From assembly GCA_023423405.1 (NCBI GenBank), contig JAFAFR010000043.1, positions 640,535-704,534 on the forward strand: a DNA stretch of 64,000 nt. The letters run 5' to 3'. Position numbers and translations under genes: made by a program. Of this stretch, positions 33,383 to 42,041 are shown piece by piece (position 1 is the first letter of the stretch; every line of letters begins with the position of its first letter). The stretch comes from Bacteroidota bacterium. GTDB lineage: Bacteria; Bacteroidota; Bacteroidia; Chitinophagales; Chitinophagaceae. A model generated the notes under the pieces. The model was given only the letters and a program-made list of their open reading frames with translations, had not been told where the DNA came from and searched no databases.

Positions 33383-33574
33383 ATGAGCGACGATATTAAA
33401 GCTAAAGTGAAAAAGCTGGCAGACGCACAGTTGCAGTTGGAAAACGACATTGCAGCGATTATACGAAAATTTGAAATGGAAACCGCGCTAAAGGTTACGG
33501 CACTAACTATTAATAGAGCAAATATCGGTTACAATACTTTTGTCCAGATCAAATCCAGTGTCGATTTAACTTGA
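33383..33574 (+). CDS. small protein (63 aa), unknown
   Basis: A 63-residue protein six bases after the HTH gene. The N-terminal half is a charged helix (KAKVKKLADAQLQLENDIAA) and the second half strand-like. No family was recognised. Confidence 0.5.
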   Translation: MSDDIKAKVKKLADAQLQLENDIAAIIRKFEMETALKVTALTINRANIGYNTFVQIKSSVDLT

Positions 33575-33612
33575 AGAACTATCCTTTAAAATAAATTCCG
33601 TAATTTATAGGC

Positions 33613-33798
33613 ATGAAAACTATCCAAAGAAAATCAGGCATAATCCTGGTTCAATCCAGTGTAACCAGCGAAGCCGAAAAAGAGCTGATCCGCGCAATGG
33701 GTAACGGCAAGCCTAAAAACGAACTCGAAAAAAACCTGAAATCTCAAATCAAAGAGATTGGGAAAAAAGGTCGCATTATTGACATCCCATCAATGTGA
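33613..33798 (+). CDS. small protein (61 aa) convergent with the zeta-toxin domain gene
   Basis: A 61-residue basic protein (SEAEKELIRAMGNGKPKNEL, KEIGKKGRIID) whose end overlaps the end of the MuF-zeta gene by nine bases in convergent orientation. It is not recognisably an epsilon antitoxin. The location next to the toxin domain makes it a candidate immunity factor, which is speculation. Confidence 0.5.
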   Translation: MKTIQRKSGIILVQSSVTSEAEKELIRAMGNGKPKNELEKNLKSQIKEIGKKGRIIDIPSM

Positions 33799-35631
33799 TG
33801 CCTGTTTCAGAAACTGATCATACAAGCCCTGCTCATAAATAGACAACTTCCCGTCAATCTGTTCCAGTATCAATATAGGCGCCTCGCCTGGCTTAACGTC
33901 ATTGTTGTAAAGGCGAAATTCATCAAATAAATTTTTTTCCAGAAATTGCGGCACCAGTTTAGATATTTCCTGGTGCATTGACCTGATATAGTTTTCTGGC
34001 ACTTCACGCCCCGTTTCTTTCGCTCTGGCGGATGCCCTCGTTAACGAAACTTCTGTTGCTGTGGTCACGTAGTTTGCCACGACCCGTTTACCCGCCTCGC
34101 GGTGCTGCGCGACTTTTCCAGCCACTTTTTTATAGGTGCCATCTCCCACGCCATCAACAACAAGGTCAAAACCTTTTTGTAAAGCTGATGCCGTAATACT
34201 TGCTCCGATTGTAGAACTTTCCTCATGAACCCTGGCCGCAGCGCTCATATCTCCTCGCTTTACCATCTCTTGGTATTCCGGTATCATGCCTTTAACCGCA
34301 TCCGGATCTACGGTCATTATTCCTTCTGGGAGTTTTGCGAGAGCCAATATTGAACTTTTTCCTGTTGCTGGTGCGCCACCCATGAAATAGCTTACACCGT
34401 TTTGGGTACTACCACGTCCGAGATATCCACTTACTATTTTCTCGTGTAAAACTTGGCGGCTTTCAATATAGTCCCCTGTGTCTCGATCCTTAAATAGAGA
34501 GTCCGTACCAAATGTTTTTTCCCGGTGTTGCAAGGCTCCTACATTCATGCGCAGTATACTTTCTTCTTGGTAATCAACCACCGGGTCTTTTCCTACCAAA
34601 TGCGGGTTATCCGCAACCCAGTATGGTTTATTTTTCCAACTACCAATCCTTTTTTTATTCTGCTCCCAGTAGTCTTTAAAAGCCTTCGGCATCTCGTTTA
34701 TATAGTTGAACTCGGCCGGCTTAGTCTCTATGCCCAATATCTCATTTTCCATTCGCTCAAATTCATCTTCTTCGGCAAGCACGGGAACTGCGTAACAAAG
34801 GCATTGCGGGTGCCAGCCAGCCCAATTGAACGTTTTCGGATACTTGCCTGCTAGCGGGTCACATATATCGTATTTCGGGTGCGAAAGACTTAGCTTTATC
34901 TCATAGCCCAGGACGAATGGTTGCGTTTGCCAGCGAGCAATATCCGAATTACGATAAGCCATATTAGTCTCCGTCCGAGTCAGGCGCATTGCGTTTTTGT
35001 GAGACGATCGATACACCCCCTGTCCGGGATGATACGCCCGAGCTGCTTTGCTCAGTTGCAGGTTTCCGTTCTTATCCCGAACCCGACGAAAAAGTTTATC
35101 CGGCTCATTTAGGTACCGCTTCATTTCCGCGGCCATGGCAATAGCGCTTTTCCCCTCGTTAACTCCCGCAGCAATTCCCGCCTCCAATTCATGCTTAAAA
35201 GGTTCCAGCGTATTCCATACGCGCTTCGAAAGATTCAATCCTTTTCGGCGACGCTGCTGAAACGCCTGCAATGCTTTTTCGTTGGGATTAAAAACGTTGT
35301 CGAGGAAATACTTTGGCAGGTCTTTTTTGCCAAGTAGTTTGCGAGTAGCTACATCGTTTTTTTCGTTGGACAAATACCAGGCTTCCTTTGTCGCCTGGTT
35401 GATCGTTGATCGCAAGTGCTTATGCATATCAACCAGCACGGAATCTATTTTTTGCTTAATAGCGGGGTACAAGTCCAGATTGAACTGCTTACCGGGGTAT
35501 TCTACCGAAGCTGCCGTAAGACTTACGTTCAGGATGGCATCAGCATATATGCGCTGCACTCTTTTGGATGAGCGCTTTATACTGGCCAGAAGCCTTTTCT
35601 CAAAATCCCTGTAAAACTTTTCATCCGGCAT
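33790..35631 (-). CDS. MuF/SPP1 gp7-like minor head protein fused to a zeta-toxin kinase domain
   Basis: From the preferred ATG at 35631 the product is 613 residues (635 if an alternative start at 35697 is used). Numbered on the long form, residues about 180-310 are the MuF/gp7 head-protein domain (RLTRTETNMAYRNSDIARW, NWAGWHPQCLCYAVPVL). Residues about 425-600 are a zeta-toxin-type kinase: P-loop MGGAPATGKSS (about 439-449), VDPDAVKGMIPEYQ, HEESSTIG, VVDGVGDGTY and SARAKETGREVPENYI. Zeta kinases phosphorylate UDP-N-acetylglucosamine in characterised cases. The gene sits between portal and capsid genes, so the fusion should be packaged in heads and may be delivered with DNA. The start at 35631 overlaps the previous gene by only 11 bases. 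Confidence 0.85.
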   Translation of the reverse strand: MPDEKFYRDFEKRLLASIKRSSKRVQRIYADAILNVSLTAASVEYPGKQFNLDLYPAIKQKIDSVLVDMHKHLRSTINQATKEAWYLSNEKNDVATRKLLGKKDLPKYFLDNVFNPNEKALQAFQQRRRKGLNLSKRVWNTLEPFKHELEAGIAAGVNEGKSAIAMAAEMKRYLNEPDKLFRRVRDKNGNLQLSKAARAYHPGQGVYRSSHKNAMRLTRTETNMAYRNSDIARWQTQPFVLGYEIKLSLSHPKYDICDPLAGKYPKTFNWAGWHPQCLCYAVPVLAEEDEFERMENEILGIETKPAEFNYINEMPKAFKDYWEQNKKRIGSWKNKPYWVADNPHLVGKDPVVDYQEESILRMNVGALQHREKTFGTDSLFKDRDTGDYIESRQVLHEKIVSGYLGRGSTQNGVSYFMGGAPATGKSSILALAKLPEGIMTVDPDAVKGMIPEYQEMVKRGDMSAAARVHEESSTIGASITASALQKGFDLVVDGVGDGTYKKVAGKVAQHREAGKRVVANYVTTATEVSLTRASARAKETGREVPENYIRSMHQEISKLVPQFLEKNLFDEFRLYNNDVKPGEAPILILEQIDGKLSIYEQGLYDQFLKQASH

Positions 35632-35866
35632 TTGCTGTAAGTTTTTCCAGCATTCGGATAAACTTCTTTTCTGCCGTTGTACGATTAATCGCAGCACAGT
35701 ACAAGTGTCCTTCCTTCACTGTCACTATTTGCTGCACAGGCATTACTTCCTCAAACTCTAAAGCTTTTACGTCGAGTTCGAATACCCTATGTCCTCGGCA
35801 ACGCCTTACCCTGCCAATTGTTTTATTATCGCGCTCAGCAATCAGTTGAAGCAATTCTGCTGACAT
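35621..35866 (-). CDS. small phage protein between portal and MuF genes
   Basis: An 81-residue protein beginning MSAELLQLIAERDNKTIGRV, with a strand-rich middle (VTVKEGHLYCAAI) and a helical end. It lies ten bases after the portal gene and overlaps the MuF-zeta start. No family was recognised; it may be a small head or connector accessory protein. Confidence 0.55.
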   Translation of the reverse strand: MSAELLQLIAERDNKTIGRVRRCRGHRVFELDVKALEFEEVMPVQQIVTVKEGHLYCAAINRTTAEKKFIRMLEKLTANAG

Positions 35867-35876
35867 AGGTTAAATT

Positions 35877-37277
35877 TTAAGCTACAAGATCATCCAGAGC
35901 ACTGGACGCGTATTCTTCGGATTCACTCTTAATCCTGTCGAGTTCAGCGACGCTATTTTGTACCAGTGGGTTCAGATTAACAGCGGTTTCGCGAGATAGT
36001 ATTTTGCTGGTGATTGCTGAACCAAGTATCTCAACCGTTTCACGGTCGTCTTTTGGCAGGAAATATTCAAACTTGGGTTTGATGGTTAACCGTACTTTTT
36101 CAAAACTTACGTCCAGTACGCCAATTGCAGATTTGAAAAAATTGATGCGGCGCTGGATACACTCGCCGAAAATTTCCTCCTTGTCTGCCGCTTTCATGTG
36201 GGCCGCCATGAACAGCATTTTTAAGGCGATACCTGAATAAGTTCCCAAGCTCTTCATCTCTTCAAATGAAATATTAGGGGTATCCGTTCCTGAGAAAATG
36301 AAACGAATCAAGTTTTCGATTTCGAGTTTAACCGATTCAGGCGCCTGCTGCCAGGTTGCATAGTTGATGGATGCGCCAGGCTCAATTTCCATCACCTTTC
36401 CACTTTCTCCTTTTTTAGAAAACGAAACGATGTTCCCCATTACCACTAGTATAGGGCTGCCAAAATAGTCGTTGGTGTCTGCGTGGTTGCTGAGCTGGTT
36501 TTCCAGCCGCTCAATGAGTGTCTGTACGTCTGCCCACTCAGGCTTTGCCTGCTGGTAGTAGATAATCGGAATTTTTTTGAATGGATTGGCTGTTGTCGTT
36601 ACAACCCACTTACCGCTATCCTTGGCGCCGGTGTAGATCGCCGCATCGGTATATAGATCAAACCGCTCTTCTTTTTCCGTACTGCCTGCCTTTTCCAACA
36701 GGTACCCGCGACCAAAGCCAACCATATCACCCGTGGGTGCAAAGAGAGGATACAGCCTGTCACCAAGACCTGGTGATACAATACGCATGCGCAGACGAAA
36801 TTTAGCGCCGGCGCCCAACAGATCCTCCCAATAAGGGTCACCTGATTCAAGAGGTTCGGGATACCAAATTTCCGCGCATTCCGTCTCTCCCATCATGATT
36901 TTGGCCAGCCGTTTACTTCTATAGTCCAGTTTATTATCGTCCCATAGATGCCGCACTGCTGCCAGTAGCTGCTTCTGTTTTTCATCCGCAGGTTCTGCTA
37001 CCAGGGTAATAGGCCGGCCACACAAAAAAGCGGCTGCCCGTTGAACAATTTGCTTTTGTAGAGGCAGTGCCAACCGGTTAACGGCGGCCGTCACCTGTTC
37101 GTTTCGCTCATTGGTGTACAGCTTATCCGGCCGAAGGCTTTTATCCAGGACGCTATGCTGCAGAGGGTCGTATTGCTTCAATGCCTCAGTACTTGTATCA
37201 GCACCTTTTTGGCTCTGCAGCTCCTGCACCAGGGCTCCGTAGTCGGTAATTTTGCTTTTCAGCTCTTCGGCGGTCAT
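35877..37277 (-). CDS. portal protein (SPP1 gp6-like)
   Basis: A 466-residue protein with KQIVQRAAAFLCGRPITLV (about residues 80-98), KPEWADVQTLIERLENQLSNHADTNDYFG-type clip and stem region, and SGTDTPNISFEEMKSLGTYSG, typical of SPP1 gp6-like portals. The portal is the dodecameric DNA gate at one capsid vertex and docks terminase. It follows the large terminase by 62 bp and precedes the MuF protein, the classical order. Confidence 0.86.
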   Translation of the reverse strand: MTAEELKSKITDYGALVQELQSQKGADTSTEALKQYDPLQHSVLDKSLRPDKLYTNERNEQVTAAVNRLALPLQKQIVQRAAAFLCGRPITLVAEPADEKQKQLLAAVRHLWDDNKLDYRSKRLAKIMMGETECAEIWYPEPLESGDPYWEDLLGAGAKFRLRMRIVSPGLGDRLYPLFAPTGDMVGFGRGYLLEKAGSTEKEERFDLYTDAAIYTGAKDSGKWVVTTTANPFKKIPIIYYQQAKPEWADVQTLIERLENQLSNHADTNDYFGSPILVVMGNIVSFSKKGESGKVMEIEPGASINYATWQQAPESVKLEIENLIRFIFSGTDTPNISFEEMKSLGTYSGIALKMLFMAAHMKAADKEEIFGECIQRRINFFKSAIGVLDVSFEKVRLTIKPKFEYFLPKDDRETVEILGSAITSKILSRETAVNLNPLVQNSVAELDRIKSESEEYASSALDDLVA

Positions 37278-37339
37278 ACGCGCAAACTAGGCTGCGCCTG
37301 AACGGCAGCCTTTTTAAACGCATAACCATGTACCCATTG

Positions 37340-38869
37340 TTAACGAAAAGCGCCGGCAACCTGCTGCGCAGATACGCCGTACTGCCGTGGCAGTTCACGG
37401 CGAAGTATAGCCGTTAGGCAGTCTACCTTATCATCGTGTTCGGCATTCGGGAATGCGGCTACTTCGTCGAGGAAATCCTGATTCCAACCCGCTTCGTGAA
37501 GCACTACCCTGCCCGCTTCTATTGCCGGGGATACGGCATGTAGCCTGGTCAACTTATCATCTTTTGGTGCTACATCTTCCACGATGTTCAGAAGCGTACT
37601 GCGCCGGAGTTGCTGGACAATACTTTTTCCTGATGCTTTAGGTTCTATCCTGATTACAGACCTGTGATCGTACCCGTTAGCTTTTACGAACTTCGGCAAC
37701 CACTCGATCAACTCTGGAAATTCCATGTAAACGCTCTGCACGTTTACGATGTAGACCTGGTTATTTTCCAAATAATACGCAATAATGGCCGTCGGGTCAT
37801 TGTTGGTTTTGTTAGTATAGGCCGTGTCGAGCTGGAAGTAGATTGGCTGAGTCGTCGCCAGATGCGTACGCAGGATGCGGCCAAACCAGTGCTTTTTAAT
37901 GATTCCACCTTCTGCCGGTGATGGCCGCTGCATCATTTGCCCCGCATAACCGTAACTGCCGAGCTCTGTTTTGGTAGTGACCAGGCTTTCCCGGTCTCTG
38001 CGTACCGGGTCAAAAAGGCCATTTGTGTAGAACTTTGCCAGGATAGCCGGCTTTACGTCAGGGCTGAGCTCCGCCGGCAGGCACATATGTTTTATTTTAA
38101 GCCCCTCTTTTTTAAGCAGGTAACCCGTTGTGTCCATCTCATGCAGTCGCTGCATCACGATAACGGTAACGGTGTATTTCGCACTTACTTTCCGGCTGCC
38201 CATGGTTTCGCTTACCCACTTGTTGGCTTTTTCCCGCTCAACCTTGGACGCAGCTATTTGCGGGTTCATCGGATCATCAATGATTTGGACGTGTGCATGA
38301 ATACCGGTAATCGCACTGCCTGTGCTGGTAGTGTAGCGCTCACCTTTTATGCCGTTTCGGAAATGCGTTTTCCCACCAGGATACTTTAGCTGTCGCAGTT
38401 CCGGGAACAGTTCCAGGTACTTATCTGATTGGTAAATCGAAAAGCATTTTTCAGCAATGTCTTCGGCCGGTGTGGAGGCGTACGACCCACAAATGAACCG
38501 TAAAGAGGCATCCAAGGTCCAAAGCCACATCGGCCACATCTCAGACACGATAGTCGATTTTGAAGAACCGGGCGGGATGTTGATGATAACGTAGTCGTAT
38601 TCCTTGGATAACCTCACTGGCCATGCTGGCTGCCCGGTGAACGGGTCCACGTGTCGCGACAGCATGGCCACCCGTTCTCCTATGGCCTGCAGTTCGTCGC
38701 ACAGGTACTCAATGTGCCAGTTCCATACGGGGGGCTCGGCAATTACGGTATCCCAGAAATACCGGACGAAGTAGTAAAAGGATTTTTTACAGTAAGCCCG
38801 ATGATACGCGATAATGTCACTCGGCCTCAACTTCGTTGCCAGCGCCGTTATGGGATGGATTTGTGACAA
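37340..38869 (-). CDS. terminase large subunit
   Basis: A 509-residue protein. The ATPase domain shows an adenine motif region, the Walker A variant INIPPGSSKSTIVSEMW (about residues 97-113), and a Walker B-like VQIIDDPMNP with Asp-Asp. The C-terminal RNase H-like nuclease has YFQLDTAYTNKTNNDPTAI (about residue 345) and NAEHDDKVDCLTAIL. It packages concatemeric DNA into the prohead. Its start overlaps the small terminase by 53 bases; no better internal start is seen. Confidence 0.92.
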   Translation of the reverse strand: MSQIHPITALATKLRPSDIIAYHRAYCKKSFYYFVRYFWDTVIAEPPVWNWHIEYLCDELQAIGERVAMLSRHVDPFTGQPAWPVRLSKEYDYVIINIPPGSSKSTIVSEMWPMWLWTLDASLRFICGSYASTPAEDIAEKCFSIYQSDKYLELFPELRQLKYPGGKTHFRNGIKGERYTTSTGSAITGIHAHVQIIDDPMNPQIAASKVEREKANKWVSETMGSRKVSAKYTVTVIVMQRLHEMDTTGYLLKKEGLKIKHMCLPAELSPDVKPAILAKFYTNGLFDPVRRDRESLVTTKTELGSYGYAGQMMQRPSPAEGGIIKKHWFGRILRTHLATTQPIYFQLDTAYTNKTNNDPTAIIAYYLENNQVYIVNVQSVYMEFPELIEWLPKFVKANGYDHRSVIRIEPKASGKSIVQQLRRSTLLNIVEDVAPKDDKLTRLHAVSPAIEAGRVVLHEAGWNQDFLDEVAAFPNAEHDDKVDCLTAILRRELPRQYGVSAQQVAGAFR

Positions 38870-39422
38870 ACTGTTCTAATTTTTTCAGCATATCAACCGG
38901 CATAGCAGCAAAATCAATCAGCGCTTTTTTGGGATTGTTGGGGTGGTCTTGGTCACCCACATTGTCACCAGCCATTTTGTTATACACCTCGATAGCGCGG
39001 ATGCGGTCGGCGTGCGTGGGGTAGTACAGCTTAACAATGATTTCGCCGCCGTTAACCGTAGGCACAACCTCCTTGTAAACGGCTCGGCCTTCTGCGATCT
39101 CAGCTAGGATTTCACGTCTGCGCATCACCGTTAGCACGTCTTTCACCTGGACCTGCTTAAGCTCCTCTACGGTAGCCTGATCTACCAGCGCCTGCAACCG
39201 GGCTGCCTGCTCCCGGACTAACTTCTGGATGTCTTCCCGTTTCAGCAGTAAACAGGCGTTGGTACGCGCGGAAGTACGGCTTACCGTGGGGTAAACCGCC
39301 TGATAGGCATCCGCAGCATTGCCGCTTTTCGCGTATTCCTTCGCAAATAGTATGTGTTCAGGCTTAAGTGTCTTGAATCGCGGTTTCTGCGGATCCGCAG
39401 TTTCTTTTTTCGCTTTCGGCAT
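38817..39422 (-). CDS. terminase small subunit
   Basis: From the ATG at 39420-39422 the product is 201 residues. It starts with a basic segment, then the terminase small subunit signature LKPEHILFAKEYAKSGNAADAYQAVYP (only part quoted as FAKEYAKSGNAADAYQAVYP) followed by an HTH/coiled coil and an acidic C-terminus. It recognises the pac or cos site. A longer reading frame upstream runs through the tRNA gene at 39431-39502, so the start just after that tRNA is chosen. Confidence 0.87.
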   Translation of the reverse strand: MPKAKKETADPQKPRFKTLKPEHILFAKEYAKSGNAADAYQAVYPTVSRTSARTNACLLLKREDIQKLVREQAARLQALVDQATVEELKQVQVKDVLTVMRRREILAEIAEGRAVYKEVVPTVNGGEIIVKLYYPTHADRIRAIEVYNKMAGDNVGDQDHPNNPKKALIDFAAMPVDMLKKLEQFVTNPSHNGAGNEVEAE

Positions 39423-39430
39423 ACGTGTAG

Positions 39431-39502
39431 TTGCGGGTGAAGGGATCGAACCTCCGACTGCCGGGTGGTCGACCCGGTGAGCTACCACTGCTCTAACCCG
39501 CA
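39431..39502 (-). tRNA. prophage tRNA, probably Val (GAC), with C at position 33
   Basis: The 72-nt cloverleaf is complete: acceptor TGCGGGT/ACCCGCA, D-arm GAGC/GCTC, anticodon stem CCGGG/CCCGG, T-arm GGAGG-TTCGATC-CCTTC and discriminator A. CCA is not encoded. The anticodon loop is TCGACCA, giving GAC but C instead of the nearly universal U33. It lies between the small terminase gene and a small regulator-like gene. Identity is therefore provisional. Confidence 0.75.
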
Positions 39503-39532
39503 GCCGCAATCTATACCGCGGGAACAAAGCGG

Positions 39533-40000
39533 TTATGCCGTTAGGTTAACATCGGCCCCATTGTTAACCTTTTCCAACTTAATCAAGGCGACCAGTTGCA
39601 TGATCTCCTGATCAAATTCTGCGTAAGCCCGAATGTATACCCGCGCCTTAGCCGCGTATTGACTCACCAGGGTGGGGTGCACCCGCATAGCGGAAGCAAT
39701 GTTTCTGCGTAAAGCCGGGCGCATCTTGGTAGCTGTTACCCCATTAATGTTATTCGGATCATAACACAACAGACAAAAGGCAGTGAACTGGATCCGGTAG
39801 TCCGTCGCCTGCCGATCTGGCAGGGAGGACATGTGGGGAAAAGAAATTCCGTGGTACTGCCCAAACAACCGGACCAGTACAGGAAAATCCTGATAGCTTT
39901 CCAGTAGACAACCTGTATTTTTTTGAGTCATGATCAGTTCTGCGATTTTAGGAAAAAGCTTGGCAACCTGTCTGCCGATGTACTTGTAGTCGTTTCTCAT
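39533..40000 (-). CDS. phage protein between helicase and terminase, possible late regulator
   Basis: A 155-residue helical protein; the central part RPALRRNIASAMRVHPTLVS suggests a helix-turn-helix. Genes in this position, at the junction of early and late blocks, often control late transcription. It overlaps the helicase gene by four bases, so it is read with the replication genes. The specific family is not recognised. Confidence 0.55.
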   Translation of the reverse strand: MRNDYKYIGRQVAKLFPKIAELIMTQKNTGCLLESYQDFPVLVRLFGQYHGISFPHMSSLPDRQATDYRIQFTAFCLLCYDPNNINGVTATKMRPALRRNIASAMRVHPTLVSQYAAKARVYIRAYAEFDQEIMQLVALIKLEKVNNGADVNLTA

Positions 40001-41400
40001 GCTGCTGATTTTTTTTGGTGTAGGTATTGGTTAATGCGGGCTTTAACGGCATCCATAAGGGCCTGTTGACCGCTGGCTTTTCGGGTAAGCGCTTTCAGAA
40101 CATCTTCGTCCATGGTGCCAGCTGCAATCAGGTGGTACACGAAAACCGGTTTTTGCTGCCCCTGGCGATCCAGACGGGCGTTGGCCTGCTGGTATAGTTC
40201 AAGTGACCAGGGAAGCCCGAACCAAGCTATCACATTACCCCCGTCCTGCAGGTTCAAGCCATGGCCGGCTGATGCCGGATGCGCAACCAGTATTTCGATC
40301 TCCCCCCGGTTCCAGCGCCGGATGTCAGCCGTCGTTTTTAACTCTACCACCCGGCCGCGAAATCGCTGTTTGACCCTGGCCAAATCGTGCTTAAATTGAT
40401 AAAACACTAACACCGGTGCCCCGTTTTGCGAATCTATTAGCGTTTCCAAGGCGTCCAGTTTTTCGTCATGCACCGTATGTGCTTGTTTATCAACGTCATA
40501 TATGGCTCCGTTTGCGTACTGTAAAAGCTTGCCCGTTAGTGCTGCCGCGTTCACAGCGGTAATCTCGCCTGCACTGGCGAGCTCTAGCACCGCATCCCTT
40601 TCGAACTGTTTGTACTTCTTTAAATTTTCATCGTTAAAGGTTATAACTATATCGTTATCAACACGTTTTGGTAGATTCAAATAGTCTTTTGCGCTCATCG
40701 AAATACAGATGTCACTGATTTTTTCGTAAATCTCTTTCTCGTTAATGTCACCGCCTTCGAGATCGTCCCCCTGCTTAAGCGCGTATTTTGTCACCACATG
40801 CCCCTGACGAGCTACGGCATTGAAATACTTCTCCCTGTATTTCCCAATCGATGGCCCCAGTCGCTCACCCCGGTCCAGCAGGTAAAGCTGGCTCCACAGG
40901 TCCAATAACCCCTGTGGCCTGGGGGTTCCGGTAAGGCCTACCACCCGCTGCATTCTGGGGCGCACCATCCGCAGGGCTCTAAATCGTTGGCTTTTGGGGT
41001 TTTTAAATTTGCTGAGCTCATCGATCACGGTCATTTGGAAGGGCCAGGCACCACCCAGGTAATCGATCAGCCAGCAGACGTTCTCCACATTGACCACGTA
41101 GAGGTCAGATTTGGCCCTTAACGCCTCTTTCCGGTGTTTTTCGGTACCAAGGACCACGGAGACGGTTAAATGCCTTAAGTGGTCCCATTTTGCGATTTCC
41201 CGCGTCCAGGTATCCCGGGCCACGTGTTTGGGTGCGATCACCAGGGTTTTGGTCACCTCCCCCCGGCGCATCAATTCTACGATGGCGGTCAACGTCGCCA
41301 CCGTTTTGCCAAGGCCCATTTCCAGGAAAAGCCCGGCACCCGGCACGCGTAGGACGTGCCCAGTCGCATGAACCTGATACCCATGCGGTTTATAATCCAT
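39997..41400 (-). CDS. SNF2-type DEAD/DEAH helicase
   Basis: From the ATG at 41400 the product is 467 residues. Superfamily 2 motifs are in order: I FLEMGLGKTVATLTAI (about residues 24-39), II VIDELSKFKN (Walker B as DEL), III GLTGTPRPQGL, IV VLVFYQFKHDLARV, V HPASAGHGLNLQDGG and VI ELYQQANARLDRQGQ. Phage SNF2-like proteins of this length accompany VRR-NUC, VapE and polA in many temperate phages and probably remodel replication or recombination intermediates. It overlaps the VRR-NUC gene by 11 bases. Confidence 0.9.
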   Translation of the reverse strand: MDYKPHGYQVHATGHVLRVPGAGLFLEMGLGKTVATLTAIVELMRRGEVTKTLVIAPKHVARDTWTREIAKWDHLRHLTVSVVLGTEKHRKEALRAKSDLYVVNVENVCWLIDYLGGAWPFQMTVIDELSKFKNPKSQRFRALRMVRPRMQRVVGLTGTPRPQGLLDLWSQLYLLDRGERLGPSIGKYREKYFNAVARQGHVVTKYALKQGDDLEGGDINEKEIYEKISDICISMSAKDYLNLPKRVDNDIVITFNDENLKKYKQFERDAVLELASAGEITAVNAAALTGKLLQYANGAIYDVDKQAHTVHDEKLDALETLIDSQNGAPVLVFYQFKHDLARVKQRFRGRVVELKTTADIRRWNRGEIEILVAHPASAGHGLNLQDGGNVIAWFGLPWSLELYQQANARLDRQGQQKPVFVYHLIAAGTMDEDVLKALTRKASGQQALMDAVKARINQYLHQKKSAA

Positions 41401-41704
41401 GGTCCAGCGCTTTTTCGAATTGATCAAAGGTTGCCTGGCCATCAATCACGTGCACTTCAAAGCCCAAGCTTTCCAGCCAGCGGATTACCAGCTTTTGCCG
41501 ATGGCTCAGCTGCTCCCCTGTTGTTTTCAATTCAGCGAACAGACAGCGGGCACCCGGTAGCAGGCAAACCCGGTCCGGCATTCCTGTGAAAATCCAGCTT
41601 ACCCATTTCAGGGCCCGGCCGCCTCTTTTTTCAACGGCTTTTACAACCCAGCGTTCCAATGTTTTTTCGCTTACCGGTGCGTCTGTATTTTTTCCCCGTT
41701 TCAT
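41390..41704 (-). CDS. VRR-NUC domain nuclease
   Basis: A 104-residue protein from the ATG at 41704; an upstream TTG at 41725 is less likely. The PD-(D/E)xK core is visible as WIFTGMPDRVCLLPG (Asp), CLFAELKTTG (Glu-x-Lys) and LSHRQKLVIRWLESLGFEVHV. VRR-NUC enzymes act as Holliday-junction or flap nucleases. It lies between the origin-like repeat region and the SNF2 gene, a known phage pairing. Confidence 0.9.
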   Translation of the reverse strand: MKRGKNTDAPVSEKTLERWVVKAVEKRGGRALKWVSWIFTGMPDRVCLLPGARCLFAELKTTGEQLSHRQKLVIRWLESLGFEVHVIDGQATFDQFEKALDHGL

Positions 41705-41735
41705 ATATCGTTTTTGGTATACCAATTTTTATGAA

Positions 41736-42041
41736 GTGACCACTGTGACCACTGTGACCTCTTTTTACGCGCACATACGTATATACGCGATTAGGCGTAC
41801 ACGCATATACGTATTGTGCTATATGTCTGCCTAATTATATTTTTATATGTTTTATATAAAATAGTGGTCACAGTGGTCACATTTTCATGTAATCCTTGCT
41901 GGTTACTGGTTTTGCTGTGACCACGGGCTTCATTTTCGTGGTCACGGGTGGTCACAGTGGTCACATTTGACGATTTTTCCGGCGACCAAGATTTTTGAGT
42001 GTGACCACTAAGTGTGACCACTACGAAATATTCGTGGTCAC
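41736..42041. repeat. iteron array, candidate replication origin
   Basis: Eleven exact copies of the 8-mer GTGACCAC (either strand) start at 41736, 41745, 41864, 41873, 41917, 41938, 41948, 41957, 42001, 42014 and 42034, and a partial copy at 41754. Neighbouring copies are often 9 bp apart. Between the clusters, 41771-41789 and 41800-41819 form an imperfect inverted repeat around an AT-rich stretch. The array follows directly after the VapE primase-helicase gene. An origin or replication-regulator site is inferred; about 0.01 copies would be expected by chance in this length. Confidence 0.72.

Noticed and set aside
37331..39570. Recurrent CCCATTGTTAA motif near 37333, 39558 and 32507
   Set aside because: Two copies are inside or at the end of coding frames where codon content explains them; three copies are too few to call a site.
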